This document shows positions 43,881 to 52,852 of a stretch of 64,000 bases of DNA, one piece after another. The translations under genes and the position numbers were made by a program. Numbering within the stretch: position 1 is the stretch's first letter; each line of letters begins with the position of its first letter. Source of the DNA: Verrucomicrobiales bacterium (GTDB lineage Bacteria; Verrucomicrobiota; Verrucomicrobiia; Limisphaerales; J093); contig JABTUJ010000046.1 in NCBI GenBank assembly GCA_015075445.1, positions 1 to 64,000 of the forward strand, given 5' to 3'. The notes under the pieces were generated by a model. That model made no database searches and was not told where the DNA came from. It saw only the letters and a list, made by a program, of their open reading frames with translations.

Positions 43881-45389
43881 ATGGCAGCGACAAATGGCGG
43901 ACAGCAGGTGGTGGTGATCGGTGCCGGCCTCGGTGGCCTGTCGGCGGCGATCTCCCTGGCGGCGGCCGGCTTCAAGGTCGCGGTGCACGAGAAGAACGAC
44001 CGCGTCGGCGGCAAGCTCAACGTGCTCACCAAGGACGGCTACACGTTCGACCTGGGCCCCTCGATCCTCACCTTGCCGCAGTATTTCCGGGCCCTCTTCG
44101 CCCGCGCCGGCCGACGCTTCGACGACTACGTGCGGATCGTCCCGGTCACCCCGCACTGGCGGAACTTCTTCGAGGACGGCACGGTGCTGGACCTCCACAT
44201 GGACCCGGCCCAGATGCAGGCCGAGTTGCGCCAGCTCCCGGCGTACAGCGACGCCCTCTGGGAGCGGTGGCAGGCCTTCCTCCGATATTCGCGGGAACAA
44301 TACGACATCCTGGAACAGGGCTACCTTGACCAGGGATTGGACACGCTCTGGGATTTCCTCCGGTTTTACGGCGTCTTCCGCATCGGGCGAAAGATCGATT
44401 TCCGCCGCCGCATGGCGGGGACCATCGGCGCCTACTTCGACGAGCCCCACCTCCGGGCGATCCTCGAGTACTTCATCAAGTACGTCGGGTCCTCCGCTTA
44501 CGAGGCCCCGGGGTACATGAACCTGATGCCGAACATCCAGTTCCAGCATGACCTCTGGTACGTGCCCGGGGGGCTGTACGAACTCGCGCGCGGCATCGAG
44601 AGGCTCGCCCGCGAAGTGGGGGTCGCGCTGCACACGGGCAGCGAGGTGACGGCGATTCGGCACGAGCAGCGCCGGGTGACGGGCGCGCAGTTGCGCGACG
44701 GCCGGACGGTTCCCGCGGACATCGTGGTATCGAACATGGAAGTCATCCCGGCCTACGAGCGGTTGCTGGGAGAAGGACCCGCGTTTCTGCGGCGGCTGGA
44801 GAAGTTCGAGCCGGCCTGTTCGGGGCTGGTGTTGCACCTCGGGACGGATCGCATCTACCCGCAACTGGCGCACCACAACTTCTTCTATTCGCAGGATCAA
44901 GAGAAGCACTTCGCCACCGTGTTCCGCGAGAAACGGTTGCCGGAGGATCCCACGATCTACCTGGTGGCCGTGACCCGCTCGGACCCGAGCCAGGCCCCGG
45001 CGGGCTGCGACAATCTGAAGGTGCTGCCGCACATTCCCTACCTCAACGACGCGCACCCGTACACCCGCGAGGACTACCTCGCGTTCAAGGAACGCGTGGT
45101 GGACAAGCTCGAACGGATGGGCCTGACGGACCTGCGGCGGCACATCCGCGTGGAGGACGTCTGGACGCCCCACGACATCCGGGAGCGCTACTACTCGAAC
45201 CGCGGCTCGATCTACGGCGTGGTGAGCGACTGGCGGCGCAACTACGGGTTCAAGGCCCCCAAGCGCAGCTCGCGCTACCGCAACCTGTACTTCACCGGCG
45301 GGAGCGTGAACCCCGGCGGGGGCATGCCGATGGTCGTGCTTTGCGGCCAGAAGGTTGCCGACCGGATTGTCGCCGACGTCAGAGCTTGA
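43881..45389 (+). CDS. CrtI/CrtN-family carotenoid desaturase or related FAD oxidoreductase
   Basis: This 502-residue protein has the FAD-binding start VVVIGAGLGGLSAAISLAAAG, then EKNDRVGGKLNVL and TFDLGPSILTLPQYF. It ends with the family C-terminal motif RNLYFTGGSVNPGGGMPMVV. These are strong phytoene desaturase-family signatures. Members desaturate phytoene or 4,4'-diapophytoene, or isomerise/hydroxylate carotenoids. No phytoene synthase or other carotenoid gene is in the window, so the exact reaction is open. It overlaps the convergent unknown gene by 11 bases. Confidence 0.88.
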   Translation: MAATNGGQQVVVIGAGLGGLSAAISLAAAGFKVAVHEKNDRVGGKLNVLTKDGYTFDLGPSILTLPQYFRALFARAGRRFDDYVRIVPVTPHWRNFFEDGTVLDLHMDPAQMQAELRQLPAYSDALWERWQAFLRYSREQYDILEQGYLDQGLDTLWDFLRFYGVFRIGRKIDFRRRMAGTIGAYFDEPHLRAILEYFIKYVGSSAYEAPGYMNLMPNIQFQHDLWYVPGGLYELARGIERLAREVGVALHTGSEVTAIRHEQRRVTGAQLRDGRTVPADIVVSNMEVIPAYERLLGEGPAFLRRLEKFEPACSGLVLHLGTDRIYPQLAHHNFFYSQDQEKHFATVFREKRLPEDPTIYLVAVTRSDPSQAPAGCDNLKVLPHIPYLNDAHPYTREDYLAFKERVVDKLERMGLTDLRRHIRVEDVWTPHDIRERYYSNRGSIYGVVSDWRRNYGFKAPKRSSRYRNLYFTGGSVNPGGGMPMVVLCGQKVADRIVADVRA

Positions 45390-45987
45390 CGTCCTCGGGG
45401 CGCACCTCCAGGCACTCGTCGTGGTCCTCCCAGACGACCGCGGGGTAGATCTCCAGCAGCGGCGGCAGGAGTTGATGGCCAGCGAAGGCGAGCAGGGTCT
45501 CCGCCTTCGTCGCCGCCTCCTCAAACGCGTGATCGTAATCGCCCGACCGTTTCTGCTGCTTCTCGTCCCAATGCGCCACGGCGTGGACGGGCGCGTACTC
45601 CTCGGCCCAGCTCCGGATCAGGGGCTGCAAGGACTCAGGCAGGTCGTCGAATGCGATGGCCGTGGCGTTGCAGTGCAGGCACACGAGCCCGTTGTCGAGC
45701 ACGTCGCGCGTCAGGAGCGGGACCAGCGGGGCGCGGCAACACGCCGCTTCCGCGTAGGCGGCGGGGCTGTTGGCCAGGCGCTGCAGCCAGACCTGCCGGT
45801 CGTGGGCCACCTGCCCGGCCAGCCGGTAGGCCGCCACCAGCGGGTGGGACAACCGCCACCCGTGCCCCTCGAGCTGGCCCAGCGTCTGGGCCAGCCACCG
45901 CGCCAGGGTAGTGTCGTCAAACCCGCGAAACACCTGGCTGTATTCGGCCCAGAGCGCGTCGAGCAGGTTCTCAGGATCGTGCGACAT
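45379..45987 (-). CDS. Conserved-looking hypothetical protein
   Basis: I do not recognise this 202-residue protein. It is predicted soluble and acidic, without signal peptide or membrane helix. Notable are a cysteine cluster region (EAACCRAPLVPLL, GLVCLHCNATAIAF) with a CLHC pair and a C-terminal acidic tail (WEDHDECLEVRPEDVKL). Codon use matches its neighbours, which supports a real gene. The ATG at 45985-45987 (MSHDPENLLDALW) was chosen over an Arg/Ser-rich upstream extension. It is transcribed divergently from pckG with 203 bases between the starts. Confidence 0.65.
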   Translation of the reverse strand: MSHDPENLLDALWAEYSQVFRGFDDTTLARWLAQTLGQLEGHGWRLSHPLVAAYRLAGQVAHDRQVWLQRLANSPAAYAEAACCRAPLVPLLTRDVLDNGLVCLHCNATAIAFDDLPESLQPLIRSWAEEYAPVHAVAHWDEKQQKRSGDYDHAFEEAATKAETLLAFAGHQLLPPLLEIYPAVVWEDHDECLEVRPEDVKL

Positions 45988-46190
45988 CGCGGGGCAGGTT
46001 AAGCGGCGTTCGGGGCGTGAAAAGAAAAACTTCCGAGCCCGGATTGGGGGCTTGCGTGAATCGGCCGAGCCGCTAGCTTCCTCCGCGCTGCGCGCCGGGA
46101 CGTGGCTCCGTGGTGCAGGGAAACGGCCCGCTCCTGTTCTCCACCTGATGCCCGTTCGCTGCCCGCGGCCACAGCCGGACCATTGCGACC

Positions 46191-47960
46191 ATGAGTAACC
46201 TCGGAAGCTGCAACACAAATCACCCGGCGGTCGTCGCCTGGGTCAAGGAAATGGCGGAGCTCTGCCAACCGGACCGCGTCTATTGGTGCAACGGTTCGGA
46301 GGCGGAGAGGCGCGCCCTCACCGAACAGGCCGTCGCGGACGGCGTGTTGCTCAAGCTGAACCAGGAGAAACTCCCGGGCTGCTACTACCACCGCTCGAAC
46401 CCCAACGACGTCGCCCGCGTCGAACAGTGCACCTACATCTGCACCGACACCGAGACCGAGGCCGGTCCGACCAACAACTGGGCGCCGCCCAAGGAGATGA
46501 AGGAGCGGCTTCACGGGCTGGCCCGCGGCGGCATGAAGGGGCGGACGATGTACGTGATCCCCTACCTGATGGGCCCGCCCGGCTCGAGCCTCTCCAAGGT
46601 GGGCTTCGAGTTGAGCGACTCCATCTACGTGGCCCTCAACATGCGGATCATGACCCGGATGGGCGACGTGGCCTACGAGCAGTTGGGTGAGAGCGACGAC
46701 TTCAACCGCGGCCTGCACTGCATGCTCGATGTCCACCCCGACCGCCGCTACATCTGCCATTTCCCACGAGAAAACCTCATCATCTCCGTCGGATCGGCTT
46801 ACGGTGGCAATGTGCTGCTCGGTAAGAAGTGCCTGGCCCTGCGCATCGGCTCCTACCTTGGGCGCCAGGAAGGCTGGATGGCCGAACACATGCTCGTCCT
46901 CGGCGTCGAGGCGCCCAACGGCGAGAAGACCTACATCGCCGCGGCCTTCCCCAGCGCGTGCGGGAAGACCAACTTCGCCATGCTCATCCCGCCCGCCCAC
47001 TTCCAGGGCTGGAAGGTCTGGACCGTGGGCGATGACATTGCGTGGATGAAGCCCGGTCCGGACGGCCGCCTTTACGCCATCAACCCCGAGGCCGGCTACT
47101 TCGGCGTCGCGCCGGGCACGAACTACCAATCCAATCCCAATGCGATGAAGACCATCGCGCGGGACACGATTTACACGAACGTCGCTCTGACGCCCGATCT
47201 CGACGTCTGGTGGGAGGGCAAGGACGGCGACCCGCCGCCGGTGGCGACGGACTGGCAGGGGCGCCCCTGGACTCCGGCGTCGAAGGAGAAGGCGGCGCAT
47301 CCGAACAGCCGGTTCACCGCGCCCATGGCCAACAACCCCGCCCTGGCGGCCGAGGTGAACGACCCCAACGGGGTGCCGATCAGCGCCATTATCTTTGGCG
47401 GGCGCCGGGCCTCGACCATGCCGCTGGTCCTGCAGGCGTTCAACTGGGTGCACGGCGTCTTCATCGGTGCCACCGTCGGTTCTGAGATGACGGCGGCGGC
47501 GGTGGGGGGGATGGGCCAGGTGCGGCGCGACCCGATGGCGATGCTGCCCTTCTGCGGCTACAACATGGGCGATTACTTCCGGCACTGGCTGCGGATGCGC
47601 AAGCGGCTGAAGTACCCGCCGCGGATCTTCCACGTGAACTGGTTCCGCAAGGACGGCGAGGGCCGGTTCCTGTGGCCGGGGTTTGGCGAGAACATGCGGG
47701 TCTTGAAGTGGATCGTGGACCGCTGTCACGGGAGGGCGGATGCCAACGAGACGCCGTTGGGCTGGCTGCCGGGGCCGCAGCACATTGACCTGGCGGGTCT
47801 GGACGGCTTCACGACGGAGGATCTCGAGAAGGTGTTGGACATTGATCTCGAGGAGTGGCGTCGGGAGTTGATCATGCAGGAGGAGTTGTTCCTCAAGCTG
47901 TACGCGCATCTGCCGAAGGAGATGATTTTCCAGCGCGAACTGCTTGTGGCGCGACTGTGA
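46191..47960 (+). CDS. pckG: Phosphoenolpyruvate carboxykinase (GTP)
   Basis: This 589-residue enzyme has the GTP-class P-loop with its mobile-lid cysteine ([13 protein letters not shown]). It also has the kinase-2 region [14 protein letters not shown], the [17 protein letters not shown] motif and the [19 protein letters not shown] block. It interconverts oxaloacetate + GTP and PEP + GDP + CO2, usually for gluconeogenesis. Length is normal for the family. No operon partner is visible; a MITE-like element follows 22 bases after the stop. Confidence 0.96.
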   Translation: MSNLGSCNTNHPAVVAWVKEMAELCQPDRVYWCNGSEAERRALTEQAVADGVLLKLNQEKLPGCYYHRSNPNDVARVEQCTYICTDTETEAGPTNNWAPPKEMKERLHGLARGGMKGRTMYVIPYLMGPPGSSLSKVGFELSDSIYVALNMRIMTRMGDVAYEQLGESDDFNRGLHCMLDVHPDRRYICHFPRENLIISVGSAYGGNVLLGKKCLALRIGSYLGRQEGWMAEHMLVLGVEAPNGEKTYIAAAFPSACGKTNFAMLIPPAHFQGWKVWTVGDDIAWMKPGPDGRLYAINPEAGYFGVAPGTNYQSNPNAMKTIARDTIYTNVALTPDLDVWWEGKDGDPPPVATDWQGRPWTPASKEKAAHPNSRFTAPMANNPALAAEVNDPNGVPISAIIFGGRRASTMPLVLQAFNWVHGVFIGATVGSEMTAAAVGGMGQVRRDPMAMLPFCGYNMGDYFRHWLRMRKRLKYPPRIFHVNWFRKDGEGRFLWPGFGENMRVLKWIVDRCHGRADANETPLGWLPGPQHIDLAGLDGFTTEDLEKVLDIDLEEWRRELIMQEELFLKLYAHLPKEMIFQRELLVARL

Positions 47961-47981
47961 CCCCGTCCCTCTCCCCCCCTT

Positions 47982-48141
47982 GGGGTCGGATCTTAACATT
48001 TAACATTTGGCCCTTCGCCGGAGGTCGTCGGGGAAGCGATCTTGCCCTGCGACGGATCACACCCTCCATCGGGTTGACTTCGTCCGTTTCTCTGGGGCGG
48101 GGGTGTGTCCCAGAAAAAGCGCAATACTATTGACTGACCCC
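47982..48141. repeat. MITE-like element bounded by GGGGTCRG/CTGACCCC, copy 2
   Basis: This 160-base segment starts GGGGTCGGATCTTAACATTT and ends TATTGACTGACCCC. The left end matches copy 1 at 43609 over about 30 bases; the interior does not. The right end supplies the last four codons and the stop of the small gene at 48127-48447. Confidence 0.65.
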
Positions 48142-48447
48142 TGTGGGGGCGGGAGTGACGGGTTGGGGCGGGGGTTGGGGCGGGGGCTGGTTGATGATGC
48201 CGAGGGCCTGGTTGACGATCAGCTTGCCCATCTCGCCGCCGAAATGGTTGAAGGACGAGAGCAGATGGAGCGTGGCGGCGGCGGGGCCGGCGAATTCCCA
48301 GCGGCAATCCTCGAAGCGGCAGCCGTCGAGCTGGACCGGGGAATGGCCGCAATAGACGAGGCGGCACTTGCGGAAGGTGCAGCCGCGGAACTGGTGGAAG
48401 TCCATCAGGACCGGTTCATTCTCGAAGGTGTAGTTCTTGATCTGCAT
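48127..48447 (-). CDS. Small Cys-rich, pentapeptide-like protein
   Basis: This 106-residue product starts MQIKNYTFENEPVLMDFHQF. It then has FRGCTFRKCRLVYCG and LDGCRFEDCRWEFAG, a loose five-residue rhythm like pentapeptide-repeat proteins. A proline-glutamine tail follows (NQPPPQPPPQPVTPAP). The final GVSQ and the TAG stop come from the MITE-like element, so the original C-terminus may have been replaced. Its function is unknown. It lies 66 bases after the decarboxylase gene, on the same strand. Confidence 0.65.
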   Translation of the reverse strand: MQIKNYTFENEPVLMDFHQFRGCTFRKCRLVYCGHSPVQLDGCRFEDCRWEFAGPAAATLHLLSSFNHFGGEMGKLIVNQALGIINQPPPQPPPQPVTPAPTGVSQ

Positions 48448-48513
48448 GACAGGGGCGGGAGGGTATCGCTGGCGTGACCTGGCTCGCAAGCCGGGAGGGA
48501 CGGGTTGGGTTGA

Positions 48514-49647
48514 TCACTCGTTCACATGCACGACCTGGGCGGGGGGAAAGCCGTTGAACCAGGTGGCAGAGGCGTTGCTGTAGGCGCCGATGTTCTCGGC
48601 GTAGACCAGGTCGTCGAGCTCCAGTTCGGGCAGTTCCTCCGCCTGGGAGAGGACATCGAGGCCGTCGCAGGTTTGGCCGAAGACGGCGCAGAGCTCGCGG
48701 GGGCCGGCTTTGAAGGCCTGGAGGGGGTAGCGGCCGTGGTCGAAGATGATGCCGCTGAAGGTGTGATAGACGCTGTCGTCGATGTAGTAGCAACGTTTGC
48801 CGTCGCGGATGGCCTTGCCGATGATGCGGGCGACACTGACGGCGGCGGTGGCGACGAGGAAGCGTCCGGGCTCGGCGAGGATTTCGAGGTCGGGGGGGAA
48901 GAGGCGGTCGAGTTCCCGGTTGAGGGTGCGGGCCAGTTCGCGGAAGGGGCGGACGTGTTTGTTGTAAGGGGCGGGGAAGCCTCCGCCGATGTCGAGGATC
49001 TGCAGGGTGTGACCGCGATCGCGGGCTTCGCGCATGACGGCGGCGGAGACGTTGAGGGCCTGGACGTAGTTTTCGAAGTTGGTGCACTGGCTGCCGACGT
49101 GGAAGCTGAGGCCTTCGACGACGAGGCCGAGCTGGCCGGCGGCGAGGATGAGGTCGACGGCCTCGCCGGGGTCGCAACCGAACTTGGAGGAGAGCTCGCA
49201 CTGGGAACCGGTGTTGGCGACGCGGAGGCGGAGGACGAGGCCGGCCTGGGGGGCGTGGCGGTGGATTTTGTGGAGCTCGGCGAGGTTGTCGTAGGTGACG
49301 AGGGGCTTGTACTGGTTGAGGGCCTCGAGGGTTTCGCGGGGCTTGGTGGGATTGGCGTAGATGATCTTGTCCCAGATGAAGTCCTGGCGTTCGGCGTCGG
49401 GCAGGTGGCGGATGTTCTCGTGGACGGCGAGGAACTCGGGGAGGCTGGCGACGTCGAAGCTGGCCCCGGCGCGGTAGAGGGTGCGGAGGATTTCGGGGGC
49501 GGGATTGGCTTTGACGGCGTAGTAGGCCTGCACGCGGGGGAGGTGCCGGCAGAAGGTGGCGTAGTTCCGGCGGAGGACGGCGTGGTCGATCACGACCAGG
49601 GGGGTGCCGTGGCGGCGGGCGAGGGAGTGGAGTTGTTTGGTCGTCAT
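48514..49647 (-). CDS. Type III PLP-dependent decarboxylase (ornithine/lysine/diaminopimelate-like)
   Basis: This 377-residue alanine-racemase-fold enzyme has the PLP lysine in YYAVKANP and phosphate-binding glycines in LDIGGGFP. It also has EPGRFLVA, and the substrate motif GQTCDGLDVL with the Cys-Asp of eukaryote-type ornithine decarboxylases. The SFHVGSQC block and length fit the ODC/LODC group rather than LysA. The likely product is putrescine or cadaverine for polyamines. It is the last but one gene of the long minus-strand run. Confidence 0.87.
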   Translation of the reverse strand: MTTKQLHSLARRHGTPLVVIDHAVLRRNYATFCRHLPRVQAYYAVKANPAPEILRTLYRAGASFDVASLPEFLAVHENIRHLPDAERQDFIWDKIIYANPTKPRETLEALNQYKPLVTYDNLAELHKIHRHAPQAGLVLRLRVANTGSQCELSSKFGCDPGEAVDLILAAGQLGLVVEGLSFHVGSQCTNFENYVQALNVSAAVMREARDRGHTLQILDIGGGFPAPYNKHVRPFRELARTLNRELDRLFPPDLEILAEPGRFLVATAAVSVARIIGKAIRDGKRCYYIDDSVYHTFSGIIFDHGRYPLQAFKAGPRELCAVFGQTCDGLDVLSQAEELPELELDDLVYAENIGAYSNASATWFNGFPPAQVVHVNE

Positions 49648-49725
49648 GCCGTGTGCGGCCGAGGGATTAGCATGGGCGGCTCGGCACCGGAAGGGGAATT
49701 CGGGGCGGAGGGATTTGCGGCGGGC

Positions 49726-52698
49726 TCAGCGGGGAGGGCGGTCGGGGGTATGGCCATTGGGTGTCACCAAGTCCTGGAGGGTACCCAGGGGGTTGAGGAG
49801 GGGCAGGAGGAAGCCGGGGACGTAGACGGGTTTGAGGTGGGGATCGGACAGGTGGCCGGTCACACGGAACTCGAATGCTTTGGCGGCCGGGGCGAAGACG
49901 AGGCTGATCAGGGGGCCAACGATCGGGGTCTTGCGGAGGACCTCGGCCACGACGCGCGCATCGACCTCGCCGTCGAAATCCAAGGTGCCCTGGAGCCGCA
50001 GCTGAGCGGGCCCGGCGGAGATCTCGAGATCGTCGGAGTGGATCACACTGCGCGTGATCGTGTAGCGGCCCTGGGCGGCGGTGGCGCGGCTGTTGCCGAT
50101 GCCGGGGGCGACGAAATTGAGCACGCGCGAGAGGGTGCCGAAGACGGGGAGGTCCCAGAGGAGCCCGTCGCGGAGGCGGGCCTGTCCGTAGCCGTGCCAG
50201 CTTTTCCAATCGGAGACCCGGGCGTCGGTGACCACGAGGGTGCCGGTGGCTGTTCCTTCGATGTGGTTGGTGGTTCCGAGGGTGTCGCGCAACAGCCCGC
50301 GCAGATCAAAGTCGGTGCCGCGTGCCTGGAACTGAAAGGGCGGGTCGGCGTCCGGCGGGAGGTCGAGCAGGAACTCGCCGGAGAGGCGGCCGCCGTAGAA
50401 CTCGGCCAGGACATTGGTGACGGTGAGGCGGTGGCCGGTCCAGCGCACGGTGCCCTCGAGTTGGGTGCTGTTGAAGCGCCAGAAGCGGAAAGGACCGCCC
50501 CGGACGGCGAAGGTGAGATCCGAGCCGTGGAGGATGGCGTCGGTCTGGACGTGGCCGTTGACGGCGAGCGCGGGGGGCGAGGCGAAGTGGTAGGGTTCGA
50601 GGGTGGTGATGAGGTTGGTGTTGATGCAGGCGGCGATGTGGAGGGGGTCGAGGGAGGAGCGGGCGTTGGTGAGCGCAACGATGTGGTGCTCGAGATCGTA
50701 CTGCACCCAGGGGGCCTCGAGGTGGCCGGTGGCCTGCTCCAGCCGCACGTCGGTGGCGGTGAGCAGCAAGTTGGTCTTGGCGAGATGGGCCGTGAGGGAC
50801 GTGAACGGCTGATCGCGGAAGGTGAAGTTCGTGGCGGCGATCTGGAGGGCGAGATCCACCACCTTGGGGGGCTTCCAGTTGCCCCACACCTCGCCGGTCA
50901 CGAGCGGCGGGGTGTCGAAGTCGAAGAGAGCCAGGATGGGGGGGAGGGTCGAGTCGATGGCGGGGGCTGCGATCTGCGGGTCTACCTGGCTGTGGAATCG
51001 CCAGCGGAAATCGCGGGTCTGCAGGTCGAGATCGTAACGGAGTTGGGCCTCTCCCTCGGGTCGGGTCACGGTGAGATCGCGGAGGCGGAGGACCCGGTTG
51101 GAGATGGTGAGGAAGACGCCCGCGGTGTCCGCCGGCAGGTCGTTGAAGACGACGTCGCGGCCGTCGAGGCGGGCGCGCAGGTCGAGGGAGGCGAGCAACG
51201 CCGCTCCGGCGTCGGGCGGCGGGGTGTGCCATTCCGGGAGGCGGGCGCGGACGGTGACTTCGGCGTGCGGGGGGTGGGGGTAGCGGAACTGGGCCAGCCA
51301 GGCGAGGGCGGAGGGAGGGAGGGCCTGGTCGAGGCGTTGGACATCGAAATCCACGGTCATCGCCGCGGTCACGTCACGGGTCAGGACGTTGAGGTGGGCT
51401 TCACGGACTGCGAGTTCGCCGTCGTAGAGGGACGCGTGGAGATTGGTCACGGTGAGGTCGGGGAAGCGCCAGTGTCCGTCGAGGTTCAGGCGGTCGAGGT
51501 GGACGCGGGGTGTCTGGGGGTGGTGGGCGCGGAGGGAGAAGGCGGCCTCGAGGGCGGCGAGTTCGCGTGGCCAGCCGGAGGGGAGGGTGGCGGGTGGGGG
51601 GAGGGCGGGGGGGCGGTGGAGTTGGACGTGGAGTTCCGCGGCGGGCAAGGTGATTTGGGGCGAGCCGAGGGTAGCGAGTTTGAGATGGGCGGCGGCGGTC
51701 TGGATTTCGAAGGGGGTGAGGGTATGGGTGGCGTGGCCGGTGAGGGTGGAGGTGCCGCACGTGCCCCAGGGACACTCGAAGACGTCGCCGGCCAGTTCGA
51801 ACTCGCTGCGGTAGCTGGTGACGGCGGCGGGGGAGGTGACGGGGGTGCTGTGTCCGCGCAGGCGGGCCTGGTGGAGGCTCGAGCCGGCCCCGCGGAGTTC
51901 GCCGGCCTGGAGTTCCCAGTCGAGGCGGGCCGGCCAGGTCTGGGCGAAGGGTTGGAGGATCTCGAGGCTGAGGCGGGCGTCACGAAAGGAGCCCCAAGGC
52001 GTGTCGGCATCGGCGGCGTCCAACTGGAGGGCGAGGCGTTGGAGGTCCGAGCCGGAGGCGGCGGGCTCCGCGCGGGCCACGAGCTGGACCTGGCGGAGGT
52101 GGCCCCAGGGGGTCCAGGCGCCGCCGGCCAGGCAGCGGAGTTCGTCGCGAAAGGAGGCGAGGTCGCGTCCGTCGCCGGCGAAGGTGAAGTGGATTTCGGG
52201 AGGGGTGACGAAGCGGAGGGATTCGAGCTGTTGTTTGAGGCGGCGGAGGGGCAGGCGCCAGGGGGCGCCGGCGGCGGGTGGGGGATCGGCAACCCGGGAG
52301 GGTCGAGCGGCGCGGGCCAAGGCGGGGCCGTTGGTGATGACGCCGCGGGCGTGGAGGGACCATTGGCCGAGGCGGGCGGTGAGTTCATCGAGGGTCCACG
52401 TGTCGTTCGTGCTGATGCTGAGGCGGGCGCGGGCCACTTCGAGGGTGAGCTCTTCGGGGGCTTCCCCGGGTGCCTGGAGGGCGGCGACCAGTTGACCGTC
52501 GAGAAGCTCCAGGCTGCGGAGGGTGAGGCCGGATTGCAGGAGGGCGGGCCAGTGGGGGTTGAGGACGACCTGGCGGAACTCGATGCGGAGCGTGTCGGGC
52601 CGGTGCGGCAGCCGGGCCTGCACGCGGTCGGCGACCAGCCCTTGGTACCAGTGGAGGCGGAGGCGATCGAACTCGACGGGGAGGCCGCGCTCGAGCAA
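49726..52698 (-). CDS. AsmA-like/DUF3971-type envelope protein, start unresolved
   Basis: This protein of at least 990 residues has the beta-rich repeats of AsmA/TamB-like lipid-transport proteins. Examples are LRSLELLDGQLVAAL near the start and the C-terminal AsmA_2 region (GTATGTLVVTDARVSDWKSW, LWDLPVFGTLSRVLNF, LQGTLDFDGEVDARVVAEVL). It is probably anchored in the inner membrane and spans the periplasm. The only in-frame start is a TTG at 52696-52698. Homologues begin earlier with a membrane helix, and the frame stays open upstream through an Arg-rich then hydrophobic stretch without ATG, GTG or TTG. The 5' end may therefore hold an error. It follows the DUF4340 gene. Confidence 0.75.
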   Translation of the reverse strand: MLERGLPVEFDRLRLHWYQGLVADRVQARLPHRPDTLRIEFRQVVLNPHWPALLQSGLTLRSLELLDGQLVAALQAPGEAPEELTLEVARARLSISTNDTWTLDELTARLGQWSLHARGVITNGPALARAARPSRVADPPPAAGAPWRLPLRRLKQQLESLRFVTPPEIHFTFAGDGRDLASFRDELRCLAGGAWTPWGHLRQVQLVARAEPAASGSDLQRLALQLDAADADTPWGSFRDARLSLEILQPFAQTWPARLDWELQAGELRGAGSSLHQARLRGHSTPVTSPAAVTSYRSEFELAGDVFECPWGTCGTSTLTGHATHTLTPFEIQTAAAHLKLATLGSPQITLPAAELHVQLHRPPALPPPATLPSGWPRELAALEAAFSLRAHHPQTPRVHLDRLNLDGHWRFPDLTVTNLHASLYDGELAVREAHLNVLTRDVTAAMTVDFDVQRLDQALPPSALAWLAQFRYPHPPHAEVTVRARLPEWHTPPPDAGAALLASLDLRARLDGRDVVFNDLPADTAGVFLTISNRVLRLRDLTVTRPEGEAQLRYDLDLQTRDFRWRFHSQVDPQIAAPAIDSTLPPILALFDFDTPPLVTGEVWGNWKPPKVVDLALQIAATNFTFRDQPFTSLTAHLAKTNLLLTATDVRLEQATGHLEAPWVQYDLEHHIVALTNARSSLDPLHIAACINTNLITTLEPYHFASPPALAVNGHVQTDAILHGSDLTFAVRGGPFRFWRFNSTQLEGTVRWTGHRLTVTNVLAEFYGGRLSGEFLLDLPPDADPPFQFQARGTDFDLRGLLRDTLGTTNHIEGTATGTLVVTDARVSDWKSWHGYGQARLRDGLLWDLPVFGTLSRVLNFVAPGIGNSRATAAQGRYTITRSVIHSDDLEISAGPAQLRLQGTLDFDGEVDARVVAEVLRKTPIVGPLISLVFAPAAKAFEFRVTGHLSDPHLKPVYVPGFLLPLLNPLGTLQDLVTPNGHTPDRPPR

Positions 52699-52852
52699 GG
52701 CGCTGGCGACGAGGCTGCGGAAGGGTTCGGGGACGCCGACCTGATGAGGTAGAATCTGGTGAGCAGGGTGAGGGAGGGGGGAGGCAGAGCAGGCGGAAAC
52801 CAGCGGAAGGCGAGGGCGCCAGCGGCGCGGGCGGCGTGGGGAAGCCGGGGTG

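Noticed and set aside
48526-52752. Open frame of over 1400 codons on the plus strand
   Set aside because: It lies opposite the conserved decarboxylase and AsmA-like genes. Its product is a low-complexity Gly/Glu/Val/Ala string with no family resemblance, as expected from antisense frames in GC-rich DNA.
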